Below the pieces are notes generated by a model. The model made no database searches and was not told the origin of the DNA. It saw only the letters and a list, made by a program, of their open reading frames with translations. DNA of 64,000 nucleotides from NCBI RefSeq assembly GCF_937616625.2, contig NC_065574.1:8930501-8994500 (forward strand). Reading direction: 5' to 3'. Within the stretch, counting starts at the first letter, position 1. Every line of letters starts with the position of its first letter. Of this stretch, positions 1 to 12,419 are shown piece by piece. The translations under genes were made by a program, and so were the position numbers. The DNA comes from Mercurialis annua (lineage: Eukaryota > Streptophyta > Magnoliopsida > Malpighiales > Euphorbiaceae).

Positions 1-3000
1 GCGTTATACAAAATTCTAGTTAAAATATCTAGACTACTGCGGACTACTAGAATGAAAATTTTCTTTTTCTTCTTGTACAAATGACTTCCGAGAATTAAAA
101 CTTCGGAAGCTTGACTCTTCAAATCATATCATGCTATCCCTGAAAAATGGGAGGAGCAACGGGGTCAGTATAAAACTGAGTGAGTTCACCAAATTACACG
201 CAATATCACATAAAGGGTTAAAACATTTGAAAACCCATTTTATATATAGAAAATACTCTTTTGAAATCATATTGTGTACTCTATTTACTTTCCTTCATAA
301 CTCTTTGTTTATTTCATAAACTTATAGTTTATACGTATCTGACATCTTTGATTTCTTATTATGGTATTGATATTTTTCTTTCTCGTTTTGTTGTAATAGT
401 TTTCGATCGGATCTTAAATCTTAGGTTATATCATCATGATTCTAAATCGAATTAAATCATTGGCAAGTCTCTTGTGACTTGATCCTTATGGTTGGGTCCC
501 GAGATAGTTCAACCGAGTTACCCATAACCATATGGTACAGTCCCGAGATAATTCAACCGAGTTACTTGTACCATTTCTCAATCCCAAACGATCGATAGGA
601 GTCCCGAGATAATTCAACCGAGTTACTCCTTAGACACGGGTCCCGAGATAGTTCAACCGAGTTACCTTCGTGTCTACATTCGGACTCTGCACCCTGCAGG
701 TCTTTTGAACTTAACTGTCGATTCATATAATTTCTATTGACATTTAATAGGAGTGTTTGTTCACATTGTGTCTCGATCTTGTTTCGTATTGATTCTCAAT
801 GTATCGTACTTACTTTTTATTACGTATGAGTTCCGAGGATTATCATCGAGAATGGATGAGATACAGGTTCCGGGATAATTCTATCGAGTTCAACCTTGTA
901 TCTCAGTTCTTATTATTGGGTGTACCATAGTACAATTCTCATTTTACGTTTACTAGTTGATTTTGTATTTTTCGTTATGTTATATTGATCCTTTATGGAC
1001 CATGGCATGCACATTACATCCACAAGCATACATCTATAACACACGCACGTATGGGTATTTATTATGTTTGATAGTACATATCGGAATGTACTATATTTCC
1101 TTATTCATATTTGATTCGATTCATGTCATTTTACTTTACCCATCCCCGGTGCCTTAACATTTATGTTATTATCAAAATAACACATTACGATAAAACATGA
1201 TTTTCAAAGCATACATACGTATACATTTTAAAAACAAACATTTCAAATATATAAATATTCATATAGCTTTTCGAATTAAAATACGTAGCTTTATGAATAT
1301 TAGCGAGTAATTTAAAGTGTACTCACCACTTGCTATCCAAATTCTTTAAATAAGCACGACGATATCTCGATCCATTCGCCTCGAGCCTTATCGATAGTCG
1401 CTTCTTCGAGTCTACGCAATTTCGATAACGCTATGAATTAATAAAATTTCTAAGTATAATTAATTTATCAAAAAGCTAATTTTCTAGTCTACTTCAGCTA
1501 ACAAAACTCTTATCTAAAAATAGTCCGACCCCAAAACAAAATTGACATTCTTAAAGTTTAGAATGTCGCCTTCAACTTTCGTTTAGGTCTCGGACTATGA
1601 AACGCACCCGAAAGTGTCGGAATCTAGCCCAAAAGATTTTTACGTAGGGCTGTCCTAAAACTGTAGACCTGCTCTGAGCAATAAAATGTTCTGCTCAATT
1701 TGATCATCTTAGAGGCAGAATTAGAGAAAACTTAAAGCTAGACAATTGTAGTTAACATCTCAAAGTTTCCGTACCAACAAACGGAACTTGATTTGGATTT
1801 ATACAGCCCGAGATATTGCCTCTGCAATATTTCTGTTTTGCAGAAGAACATTTTTACAAAACGCCAACTAGTTTACGTAACTCTTAATCGTAATTTGCGA
1901 TACCTATAATCTATCAAAACCATGCTTTATCAACAACACAATCCAGCCACCTTAAATATCAATGCCATGTACAATCCATCACTTAAACATATCAATTCCA
2001 CTTAGTTATGAAACCCATCTAGGCCAAACCTATTCATCCATTTTCATTTCAAAGCTTTAACAATCATTCTTGACTCAAATGCAATTTATATTCAGCCATA
2101 ACAACATGATCCAATGCCAATTATCATCATTTGAATTACATTCCTTTAACCCTCATCATGGCCAAATACTTAGCTCTATTCATTCTAAAATTTAATCAAC
2201 CAAAACTTACGATTTTCTAACACAACACCATCAAACGTCAATCATTATAAACAACACATGATTGCCGAACCATAAGCTATAAAATTCATCAATATTTATC
2301 AATCAAATACTCATCAAACTTAGAAACTTGCTCACCTTGAACGATGCCTCTATGTCAAATGGTTCTAGTATGAACAATCACCATCAAATCCCTTTAATCA
2401 AGCTCAATTTCACCTTACAACACACAATCAAACAAAAACCCCAATTACACATCATAAACCCTAATCTTTACTATCATCAATCCATGAATACTATCCATGA
2501 AACCTAAAATTGATTATCTTACCTTGAAAACCTTAGCTCCATCATCATTTTGCATCCAATTCAAGCTTATAAACTCTCTACAATCAACAATTAATCATTA
2601 TCATCTTTAAACCTAAAAATCCCGAAACTAACAGCTCAATTTTCAACCAAATAAATCTATTTTTACCTCAAATTAATGCCACATATTTGTAGATAATCGT
2701 TTTCTCGTTCCGTGGCCGCAAGAATCGCTCAATTTCGTTGAGAAACGAAAAAGTTATGGACATGTGAAATTTGGAGAGAAATGGAGAAGGAGGGTTACGG
2801 ATTTTGGCTGCAATTTCTGTTTTGAATGAATGAATATTCATTCTTAATTGATGATAATAAGTGGGAAAAGAGTCTCTTTTAGTCCTTGAAGTTGCCACCT
2901 CCTTTTTCTTCACTTTCTAACTTTTATTTTGTCCGATTTAGTCCATCAATCACTTAATCATTCGATTCTCGATAAATTCCGTATTATTTATTTCCAAATA

Positions 3001-3596
3001 AATTATTTTAATTCCATATCTTATAGCTTTACTTTCCAATAATTTATTTTGGCAATTTTGGCTAAAAACGCTCAAATTTTCATTTTGAGCTAACTTGCAC
3101 TTTTTCGTCCAATATTTCACTTGAATGACCATCGATAACCACTTAATCGATATTATTTTCTTATATTGAGAAAATAGAGTAAAACACAACTTCCTCCGGA
3201 AGTTTGTGGTTAAAAGTCCACTTTAGTCCTTAGAGTGGCTAATTTGCACTTTAATCCTTATTCTTAACCAATCGTCAAATTATCTTCTAAAACGATTTCG
3301 TATACTTACGAAATTTTGACGATCGTTTATTAATAATATTTCACGGACCTTGGCGTGAATATTATTCGCTCTGACTTTCCAACTTATTTTATTTTATTCT
3401 TTTTTTTTTGTCTCGATTAAATCCAATTTATCGCATAATAATTTTCCATTTAAATTATTATTCTACGATAATTCCAATAGACCCGCTTCGGTCTAAGTCC
3501 TTATTATCCAACCCTAATCCGATATTCTCGTTCTTAATCTTTAAGATTATGCCTCGTGGCACTACACGTAACACCTCAAAAATTTAGGTTATTACA
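1..3596 (-). repeat. 3' LTR (partial)
   Basis: This copy matches 7420-11014 over its whole length. By eye I count six substitutions (near 1275, 1598, 1726, 2576, 3167, 3446) and one base of length difference in the T run near 3400. The left edge is cut by the window. The minus-strand start TGTAATAACC is at 3596. All small open frames inside it are mirrored in the other LTR and show no domain. Confidence 0.93.
487..904. repeat. Array of five stem-loops with a shared loop and different stems
   Basis: Four copies of a ~25-bp core (TCCCGAGATA...CCGAGTTAC) occur at 497-521, 541-565, 602-626 and 640-665, and a diverged fifth at about 869-894. Each core is flanked by its own inverted pair: TATGGTT/AACCATA (487-532), ATGGTACA/TGTACCAT (532-574), AGGAGT/ACTCCT (597-630), TAGACACG/CGTGTCTA (631-676) and GAGATACA/TGTATCTC (858-904). 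The stems differ in sequence but stay complementary. Another arm pair (CTTCCGA/TCGGAAG, 85-109) lies upstream. The same array is in the other LTR, shifted by 7419. Confidence 0.85.
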
Positions 3597-3597
3597 A

Positions 3598-3609
3598 TCT
3601 TCCCCCCTT
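3598..3609 (-). promoter_or_regulatory. Polypurine tract
   Basis: The minus strand reads AAGGGGGGAAGA one base before the 3' LTR start. This is the expected position and composition for the plus-strand primer of reverse transcription. Confidence 0.85.
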
Positions 3610-4845
3610 ATAAAAATTCGTCCTCGAATTTTCATAATCTTCTTATACTACTTAACCAATCCTTATTCATAACTTATCATTCTTTTCCTTCCACGCTTTC
3701 GCTGCAATACTCTGATTAACTATTCACCAACTGTTAACTTTATAGTTAGGTTTACACAATCATTCATCTAATACTGTTTTTAGGTGAAAGTGTCTCGATA
3801 TACTTATCGAGTAACTTCTTATGCTAACCATTATAACCATCTTATTACTACTTGATTCATAATTATTATGAATCAATTCTCTTTATTCGACCTTTTTGAA
3901 CAACGTATGTTTGTTCGTAGGGTTCATATCCCCTAACGTAACTAACTTCTATGTTCGATTTTCTCGTCCTAGAGGTAAACGTGCTTCAAATTTAAACACG
4001 TCCGCTGTCACTTTACATGTTTGTAAAGTAGCGTCGTTGTTCTTGTATTTAATATACAAGACCATCTTAGAGATTTGCAATTCAAATCTCAATACGTTGC
4101 GATTCGCATTACACTACTCGTCGTTCTATATACTTGTCGTGTTACATACGTATGTTTTCATATAGGCCTAACAAGATGATCAGTCTTGTCCTATGCCTCT
4201 ATATACAGAGTCCCTGTCTGAGCTTACTTACGTTTAAAAACTTATCCGCTTAAAACCATGATACCTTTCATTTCTCAAATCATGTCATAATTGTGCACCG
4301 GTGTGATGACTTCTCTCATCACAAGAGTTGCAATGACACTCCTCTTTTCTTTTCAGACACACAATGTATATGATGCATGTCCTACTAGTGAATGCAATAT
4401 GGATGTAGTGATGCAATTCTATTCGTGTCAATGCAATGTTTTTTTATGATTCGTGTCCGGGCACAATTATGTCTTTTCAAAACATTTCATTTCGATCAAA
4501 TGCTTTTCTTTTCACAAAATGGGTTTTACGTAAGTTTCTCTCGACATAAGACTCTGCACTATCTATCGATTATCGTTCTATCGTTCGCAATTTATATACA
4601 TCTTTTGCATATGAAAAGATGTAGTTCTATTCGTCTGCTTCCGACGTCGTTCGAAGAGTACACCCTAAGCGTTCGTGTTTACACTAGACTAGCTCAAAAG
4701 GTCTGGTTGCTATTGAGCTTCTAGCGTTCGGACTTCACGATGTTCGCTTCGACTACGTAGTCTATCTGGTTGTATCTAACCAGAAACTATCACGAGAACT
4801 ATGTCATTCAGGAGACACTTGATTCGTGTCATCCGTGGTATTCCA

Positions 4846-6100
4846 CTACACGGAATGTGAGTATTCCTTACCATAATGACCTTGTTGTCCACACCGACTG
4901 CATACATCTATCATAGTTTGACCTTTACCCAAGTGACTTCTGCCGCATTGCGGGCACATGGGATTTGCAAGGTTGGAACTTCTTTGTTCCGAAGATGGAC
5001 TGATAATGCTAGCCCTCTTGGCTGCCTTCCCTTGTCTATCGTTCTTATGAGTCCGGCTATATCGCCTTTTGGTCTTTTCGCTTTTATCGTTCTTCTCGAT
5101 CATCTCCTATTATATTCCTCATATTAACCTTCATCATATCTTCTAGTCTATGTGATACACTTCGTTTATTCACTCCTGATGAGTTTCTCGATTTATTCAA
5201 CCTTTCTTACCATATGCTGCTTTTAGCAGTTTCATTACTTCCATTTATGTTACTTATCTTGCTTATCGACTTTCGGGTATGTTAACCCACTCTCTTTGAT
5301 TTATTTGAGTCTATCTCCTTATCCTTGCGGGGAGCTTTGCCAATTCCTATGGCACTTGTTAACATCCTTTACAATCGTTATGATATCCTGATCCTCCTGA
5401 TCACTATCGTGTTCGAATCCTCCCTGCCACCATTTTGGCACCTTATAACTTATTTGCATAAGTCTTCTTTAGACCTTGCGTCCCTTCTCACTGTATTCTC
5501 ACTATTCGCAACAAGGCGAATTCGTCCTTTAGGCTACTATTAATTATAGCATTAACTCTTGGTATATGCTTATCATTAACATCTTACTCATTTATCCAAA
5601 CGTGTGATATTCATACTTCTTATGTTTACTTTTTATTTGACCTCCGTCATAATGGACCAGTGCACTTTCTATTTTTCTAGCACTATCAACAAGCTAATTA
5701 GATTCTTTATCAGTCTGGGTCAACTTTCCCACCACTGTGATCCTAATCCTTTCTCCAATATCATATAGATTCGGACTTGGTCTGTCATCATAATCTTGAG
5801 TTTATTTGTCTCTTCGAGTTAACGACATTAGCTTTTCTTGATTGTCCTCAATCAAGGCAAATGGTAGAAAGAATTTCTTTAAGTCGGGTCACTAACTCCA
5901 TCCATGTTGCTTGACCCATTATCGGTGAAATTACTTATCGAAACCATTCTTTAGTTGGACCTTTCATTGACATCTTGATCAACCATACCGTTTGTCCTTC
6001 CTCCGTTCGACGTCTACGGGCATCTTAATTTACTTTTCCTAGAAGATCTAGCATATCGCTTGATCCGCCAAACTTCTTTAGTTTTAACTTCATGTAAGCC
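4846..6100 (-). pseudogene. Decayed gag of the TR-GAG element
   Basis: Near 5880-6090 the minus strand encodes text typical of a plant Ty3/gypsy gag (FGGSSDMLDLLGKV, then KGPTKEWFR and WMELVTRLKEIL), interrupted by at least two in-frame stops. Near 4846-4960 it encodes a zinc-knuckle region with CPQCGRSH and CSRCGQQGHYGKEY. The family pattern is CX2CX4HX4C; here the last Cys is Tyr, so the knuckle is probably broken. The last readable frame is 4846-5103. No protease follows, and 3610-4845 shows no coding signal I trust. The protein cannot be made whole, which fits a parasite mobilised in trans. Confidence 0.75.
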
Positions 6101-6443
6101 AATATCTAATCTCTATATGTTTTCCTCTCTTCACTTTGATACTGTCTCTGTATCCATCATCCTATTATTGGCATACTATTCCTTTAGTCAGTTACTTCTT
6201 ACCGCTAACTGATTCATATTGACGTTGGGTTGTTGCGGCACTCTCAATGCCTATACATTCCACCTTGTCAATACTAGGTTCCTCTGACCTTCATCTCGTT
6301 CCTGAAATCTAGTGGCCAAATGGACTGGTTTACATTTTCTTTCGTTACTTCTGGCTTCATCACGGGGCCTTAAGCACTTACTGTGCAGTGGCACACGTTC
6401 GAGTAGAATGTTTTATGCGTATTACTATCGTGGGTATAAGCAA

Positions 6444-6730
6444 TCTATGTTGACCGACTTCAAAGAAAATTTGTATCCCCTATATTTTTTTTTTTTTTTT
6501 GGCTATGCATCGCATCTTAAGTCTTGCGAGGATTTCGCTCAACATAGACTTAGCTAAATATCAAGAACGTCTAGTCACAGCATTCATGTTCTATTCGTAC
6601 TTTACGCATATTTATAAACAGCCTATATTGGTCAAATCCAAAGAAAATCGGTGTCACCTAGATTTTCTTCGGCTATTTCGCGTATTTTAAGTCTCGCGAG
6701 CCTTTGGCTCACCATAGACTTACCAAATTA
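6444..6730. repeat. Diverged tandem repeat in the retroelement interior
   Basis: Two units (about 6444-6561 and 6622-6730) share the order CTATRTTG, CAAAGAAAAT, ATTTTAAGTCT-like text and CATAGACTTA. They differ at many positions, including a long T run in unit 1 (6486-6500). Function unknown. Confidence 0.6.
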
Positions 6731-7230
6731 AGCAACGTTCAATTATAAGGCACAAATCCTATTCAAAGCAATCAATCATGGTATACACATTTCATGTATT
6801 ATATAAATTACCACAGGTTTACGTACCTGTGAGCATATCACTCTCCTGAGTGATTGCACTGCAAAACAATTCATATCTTATTCATCAATCATATAATATT
6901 CGATTAACTCGATCATAATCCATAACAACATTTTTATACAATATGAGTCTCGAGAGTGTACAACTCTTCGGAGACTATATATACTCGAAAGCGTATTGCT
7001 CATTCGAGTAAACACAGTTCATAGATTGTGTAATACACACATCTAACTCGACTCCTAAAAGCACATATAGAAGAGGACATTTTTGGTAAAACGTTTCAAA
7101 AATCGATGAAAATGATGATAACGTTCAAAAGACATGACTGGAAATCCCTATAATCCGCAGTAGTTCCTAGGATGTAACTGACTATTTCCTAAACTCCAAT
7201 CACAAAAGAACAATGGCCTAGGAACACTAA

Positions 7231-7247
7231 ACCAGGCTCTGATACCA
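7231..7247 (-). promoter_or_regulatory. Primer-binding site (initiator tRNA-Met)
   Basis: The minus strand reads TGGTATCAGAGCCTGGT, four bases after the 5' LTR end. TGGTATCAGAGC is the complement of the 3' end of plant initiator tRNA-Met, the usual primer of Ty3/gypsy and Ty1/copia elements. Confidence 0.9.
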
Positions 7248-7251
7248 CCTT

Positions 7252-10200
7252 TGTCACGACCCAAATTTATGAGCCGCGACCGGCGCTAGGGAATGGGAGT
7301 GGTAGCTCCAAATCCCGTAGCAAGCCTAAAAACCTGTGTAAATTTTTCGCAAATCAAAACATATTCCATATATTAAAATACATGTGACCCCATTTACAAA
7401 TAATATCAGAGTTAAAAACGCGTTATACAAAATTCTAGTTAAAATATCTAGACTACTGCGGACTACTAGAATGAAAATTTTCTTTTTCTTCTTGTACAAA
7501 TGACTTCCGAGAATTAAAACTTCGGAAGCTTGACTCTTCAAATCATATCATGCTATCCCTGAAAAATGGGAGGAGCAACGGGGTCAGTATAAAACTGAGT
7601 GAGTTCACCAAATTACACGCAATATCACATAAAGGGTTAAAACATTTGAAAACCCATTTTATATATAGAAAATACTCTTTTGAAATCATATTGTGTACTC
7701 TATTTACTTTCCTTCATAACTCTTTGTTTATTTCATAAACTTATAGTTTATACGTATCTGACATCTTTGATTTCTTATTATGGTATTGATATTTTTCTTT
7801 CTCGTTTTGTTGTAATAGTTTTCGATCGGATCTTAAATCTTAGGTTATATCATCATGATTCTAAATCGAATTAAATCATTGGCAAGTCTCTTGTGACTTG
7901 ATCCTTATGGTTGGGTCCCGAGATAGTTCAACCGAGTTACCCATAACCATATGGTACAGTCCCGAGATAATTCAACCGAGTTACTTGTACCATTTCTCAA
8001 TCCCAAACGATCGATAGGAGTCCCGAGATAATTCAACCGAGTTACTCCTTAGACACGGGTCCCGAGATAGTTCAACCGAGTTACCTTCGTGTCTACATTC
8101 GGACTCTGCACCCTGCAGGTCTTTTGAACTTAACTGTCGATTCATATAATTTCTATTGACATTTAATAGGAGTGTTTGTTCACATTGTGTCTCGATCTTG
8201 TTTCGTATTGATTCTCAATGTATCGTACTTACTTTTTATTACGTATGAGTTCCGAGGATTATCATCGAGAATGGATGAGATACAGGTTCCGGGATAATTC
8301 TATCGAGTTCAACCTTGTATCTCAGTTCTTATTATTGGGTGTACCATAGTACAATTCTCATTTTACGTTTACTAGTTGATTTTGTATTTTTCGTTATGTT
8401 ATATTGATCCTTTATGGACCATGGCATGCACATTACATCCACAAGCATACATCTATAACACACGCACGTATGGGTATTTATTATGTTTGATAGTACATAT
8501 CGGAATGTACTATATTTCCTTATTCATATTTGATTCGATTCATGTCATTTTACTTTACCCATCCCCGGTGCCTTAACATTTATGTTATTATCAAAATAAC
8601 ACATTACGATAAAACATGATTTTCAAAGCATACATACGTATACATTTTAAAAACAAACATTTCAAATATATAAATATTCATATAGCTTTTCGTATTAAAA
8701 TACGTAGCTTTATGAATATTAGCGAGTAATTTAAAGTGTACTCACCACTTGCTATCCAAATTCTTTAAATAAGCACGACGATATCTCGATCCATTCGCCT
8801 CGAGCCTTATCGATAGTCGCTTCTTCGAGTCTACGCAATTTCGATAACGCTATGAATTAATAAAATTTCTAAGTATAATTAATTTATCAAAAAGCTAATT
8901 TTCTAGTCTACTTCAGCTAACAAAACTCTTATCTAAAAATAGTCCGACCCCAAAACAAAATTGACATTCTTAAAGTTTAGAATGTCGCCTTCAACTTTCG
9001 TTTAGGTCTCGGACCATGAAACGCACCCGAAAGTGTCGGAATCTAGCCCAAAAGATTTTTACGTAGGGCTGTCCTAAAACTGTAGACCTGCTCTGAGCAA
9101 TAAAATGTTCTGCTCAATTTGATCATCTTAGAGGCAGAATTAGAAAAAACTTAAAGCTAGACAATTGTAGTTAACATCTCAAAGTTTCCGTACCAACAAA
9201 CGGAACTTGATTTGGATTTATACAGCCCGAGATATTGCCTCTGCAATATTTCTGTTTTGCAGAAGAACATTTTTACAAAACGCCAACTAGTTTACGTAAC
9301 TCTTAATCGTAATTTGCGATACCTATAATCTATCAAAACCATGCTTTATCAACAACACAATCCAGCCACCTTAAATATCAATGCCATGTACAATCCATCA
9401 CTTAAACATATCAATTCCACTTAGTTATGAAACCCATCTAGGCCAAACCTATTCATCCATTTTCATTTCAAAGCTTTAACAATCATTCTTGACTCAAATG
9501 CAATTTATATTCAGCCATAACAACATGATCCAATGCCAATTATCATCATTTGAATTACATTCCTTTAACCCTCATCATGGCCAAATACTTAGCTCTATTC
9601 ATTCTAAAATTTAATCAACCAAAACTTACGATTTTCTAACACAACACCATCAAACGTCAATCATTATAAACAACACATGATTGCCGAACCATAAGCTATA
9701 AAATTCATCAATATTTATCAATCAAATACTCATCAAACTTAGAAACTTGCTCACCTTGAACGATGCCTCTATGTCAAATGGTTCTAGTATGAACAATCAC
9801 CATCAAATCCCTTTAATCAAGCTCAATTTCACCTTACAACACACAATCAAACAAAAACCCCAATTACACATCATAAACCCTAATCTTTACTATCATCAAT
9901 CCATGAATACTATCCATGAAACCTAAAATTGATTATCTTACCTTGAAAACCTTAGCTCCATCATCATTTTGCATCCAATTCAAGCTTATAAACTCACTAC
10001 AATCAACAATTAATCATTATCATCTTTAAACCTAAAAATCCCGAAACTAACAGCTCAATTTTCAACCAAATAAATCTATTTTTACCTCAAATTAATGCCA
10101 CATATTTGTAGATAATCGTTTTCTCGTTCCGTGGCCGCAAGAATCGCTCAATTTCGTTGAGAAACGAAAAAGTTATGGACATGTGAAATTTGGAGAGAAA

Positions 10201-11014
10201 TGGAGAAGGAGGGTTACGGATTTTGGCTGCAATTTCTGTTTTGAATGAATGAATATTCATTCTTAATTGATGATAATAAGTGGGAAAAGAGTCTCTTTTA
10301 GTCCTTGAAGTTGCCACCTCCTTTTTCTTCACTTTCTAACTTTTATTTTGTCCGATTTAGTCCATCAATCACTTAATCATTCGATTCTCGATAAATTCCG
10401 TATTATTTATTTCCAAATAAATTATTTTAATTCCATATCTTATAGCTTTACTTTCCAATAATTTATTTTGGCAATTTTGGCTAAAAACGCTCAAATTTTC
10501 ATTTTGAGCTAACTTGCACTTTTTCGTCCAATATTTCACTTGAATGACCATCGATAACCACTTAATCGATATTATTTTTTTATATTGAGAAAATAGAGTA
10601 AAACACAACTTCCTCCGGAAGTTTGTGGTTAAAAGTCCACTTTAGTCCTTAGAGTGGCTAATTTGCACTTTAATCCTTATTCTTAACCAATCGTCAAATT
10701 ATCTTCTAAAACGATTTCGTATACTTACGAAATTTTGACGATCGTTTATTAATAATATTTCACGGACCTTGGCGTGAATATTATTCGCTCTGACTTTCCA
10801 ACTTATTTTATTTTATTCTTTTTTTTTGTCTCGATTAAATCCAATTTATCGCATAATAATTTTCAATTTAAATTATTATTCTACGATAATTCCAATAGAC
10901 CCGCTTCGGTCTAAGTCCTTATTATCCAACCCTAATCCGATATTCTCGTTCTTAATCTTTAAGATTATGCCTCGTGGCACTACACGTAACACCTCAAAAA
11001 TTTAGGTTATTACA
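7252..11014 (-). repeat. 5' LTR (complete, 3763 bp)
   Basis: This is the complete LTR, bounded by TG and CA on the minus strand. It is unusually long for a plant LTR. As the 5' LTR of a minus-strand element it would hold the promoter and start of the transcript. Downstream of its end lies the tRNA-Met primer site. It carries the same stem-loop array as the other LTR (7906-8323). The sequence right of the boundary starts AACAA; the matching left target duplication is outside the window. Confidence 0.92.
7906..8323. repeat. Second copy of the LTR stem-loop array
   Basis: This is the copy in the 5' LTR of the array at 487-904, with no difference that I could see in stems or cores. Further inverted pairs occur in the nearby interior: TACTCGAA/TTCGAGTA at about 6980-7012, and a GTCTC/GAGAC pair at about 6945-6973. 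Confidence 0.85.
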
Positions 11015-11700
11015 AACAATTTAAAACAAACTGATTTTGAAGCAAAATTCACGATTAACTATACTTGAACTCAAAAAAACATCAAATAAAACATATCAGA
11101 AAATAAAATTCAAATGTGAAATGGGTTTAGTAAATTTATCTGAGAAAGAAGAAAGCAGAGGAAGCCAATTCCACCTTGAGCAAACTTTAATTGGTGTCAT
11201 TTGTCAGTTCAGCACCAATCCCATCTATTGCTCTAATTCTCTCGTTCGAACCCCTTTCAGTTTCAATCCTTAAGATTCCAACCACAACCCTAACAAGAAA
11301 CCGATTTATCCAATGGATGATGATAGATGGTTTTGACGAGCGGCGGCTAGAAAAATATGAAGATGACTCGCGGCGGAGAAAAACGACCCGGCGGAAGCAG
11401 ACGATCGAAGTTGGAGAAGAAAGACTCAGCGATTAGGATCGTATTTTTCTCATTTTGAAAGTGTAAAAATTGAAATTACAAAGGTTAAAAATCGAATAAT
11501 ATGAGATAGAATGACAAATATCAATTTTCAAAGTTAGTGCCGTGATTATCTAATTATTTTGGGTTAAGCCAGTATTTTGTCTAATTAACTCTCAGTTCAA
11601 TGCTAGATTATTGTTCGGCCCATTGGTCTGTATCCAAGCCCTGTTAACTGGAGCTAATTATTGTCAAAAAAGACTAGGGGTAATTCCCACATTTCTATTT
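11015..11700. other. Unassigned stretch between two transposons
   Basis: This is unique-looking sequence right of the LTR element. Its part near 11330-11440 is richer in GC (CGGCGG motifs), like the start of a plant exon or 5' UTR. Short open frames exist (11037-11273, 11191-11436), but I recognise no domain, start context or splice pattern. It ends in TTTCTATTT (11692-11700), the left target duplication of the next element. Confidence 0.4.
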
Positions 11701-12419
11701 GAGAAAATTAGGAAAAACACTCTATTTTTTAAAATAATAGTAAATTATACCTCAACAAGAAAAAGATAGAAAAAACACCTCACCTTTTTAGCACTTTTAT
11801 TTTTTTACTCTAGAGTCTTTTTTTATTATAATAATACTTATTTTTATTATTCTTTTACTCTAATCATTTTATTTTTACTCTCACATGTGTATCTCCCTTT
11901 TTTCTCTGATTTTTTCTCTCTCCTCTCTCTTCTTCTCTTTCTCTTTCTATCTCTTTTTTCTTCTTCTCCACCATTTTTTCTTCTTCTTCAATTTCTTCTT
12001 CTTCTTTTTTTATTTTTTTTTCTTTATCACGTTGTTGCTCCACCTTCGCCGATCCGCCTTCGCCCCGCCTTCATTTCGTCTTCACTCCGCCGTTCTTCCA
12101 CATTTTAGCGATTTTTTTAACTCGTGGTGATAATTACGATTTATTTTAACTCTCAGATCTAAAATAATTGTTCTTAATTTTTTTTAGTTTGAGATCTGAA
12201 AATCTGCACTAAAAACGATTTTATGATGAAAAAAATGATTTTCTACAGAAAAAACGATTTTCTGCAGAAAACAGCGTCTGATTATCATATTGTTATCACT
12301 ATGACGTTATCATATCATTATCATAACACTGCAGAAAAAAACGATTTTCTGTCAAGAAAAATGCTTGATTATCATTTCGGTATCATTAACGTTGGCATAA
12401 CTGTATCATAACATTATCA

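Larger units (their letters stand above)
1..11014 (-). mobile_element. Non-autonomous Ty3/gypsy-like LTR retrotransposon (TR-GAG/LARD type), 3' LTR cut by window start
   Basis: Two nearly identical direct repeats (1-3596 and 7252-11014) flank a 3655-bp interior. On the minus strand the repeats begin TGTAATAACC and end CGTGACA. Four bases inside the right repeat, the minus strand carries TGGTATCAGAGC, the primer-binding site for initiator tRNA-Met. A purine tract lies one base upstream of the left repeat. These fix the orientation as minus. The interior holds only gag remnants; no protease, reverse transcriptase, RNase H or integrase was found, so the element must borrow enzymes. Elements of this build (long LTRs, gag only or nothing) are known as TR-GAG or LARD. 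The first 168 bp or so of the left LTR, and the left target duplication, lie outside the window. Confidence 0.9.

Noticed and set aside
131..1157. Small plus-strand open frames in the left LTR, repeated at 7550-8576
   Set aside because: They are identical because the LTRs are identical, they lie antisense to the element, and they encode no domain.
11885..12130. Two Phe/Leu/Ser-rich frames of 73-81 codons
   Set aside because: They are the pyrimidine tract of Mutator-like copy 1 read in two frames.
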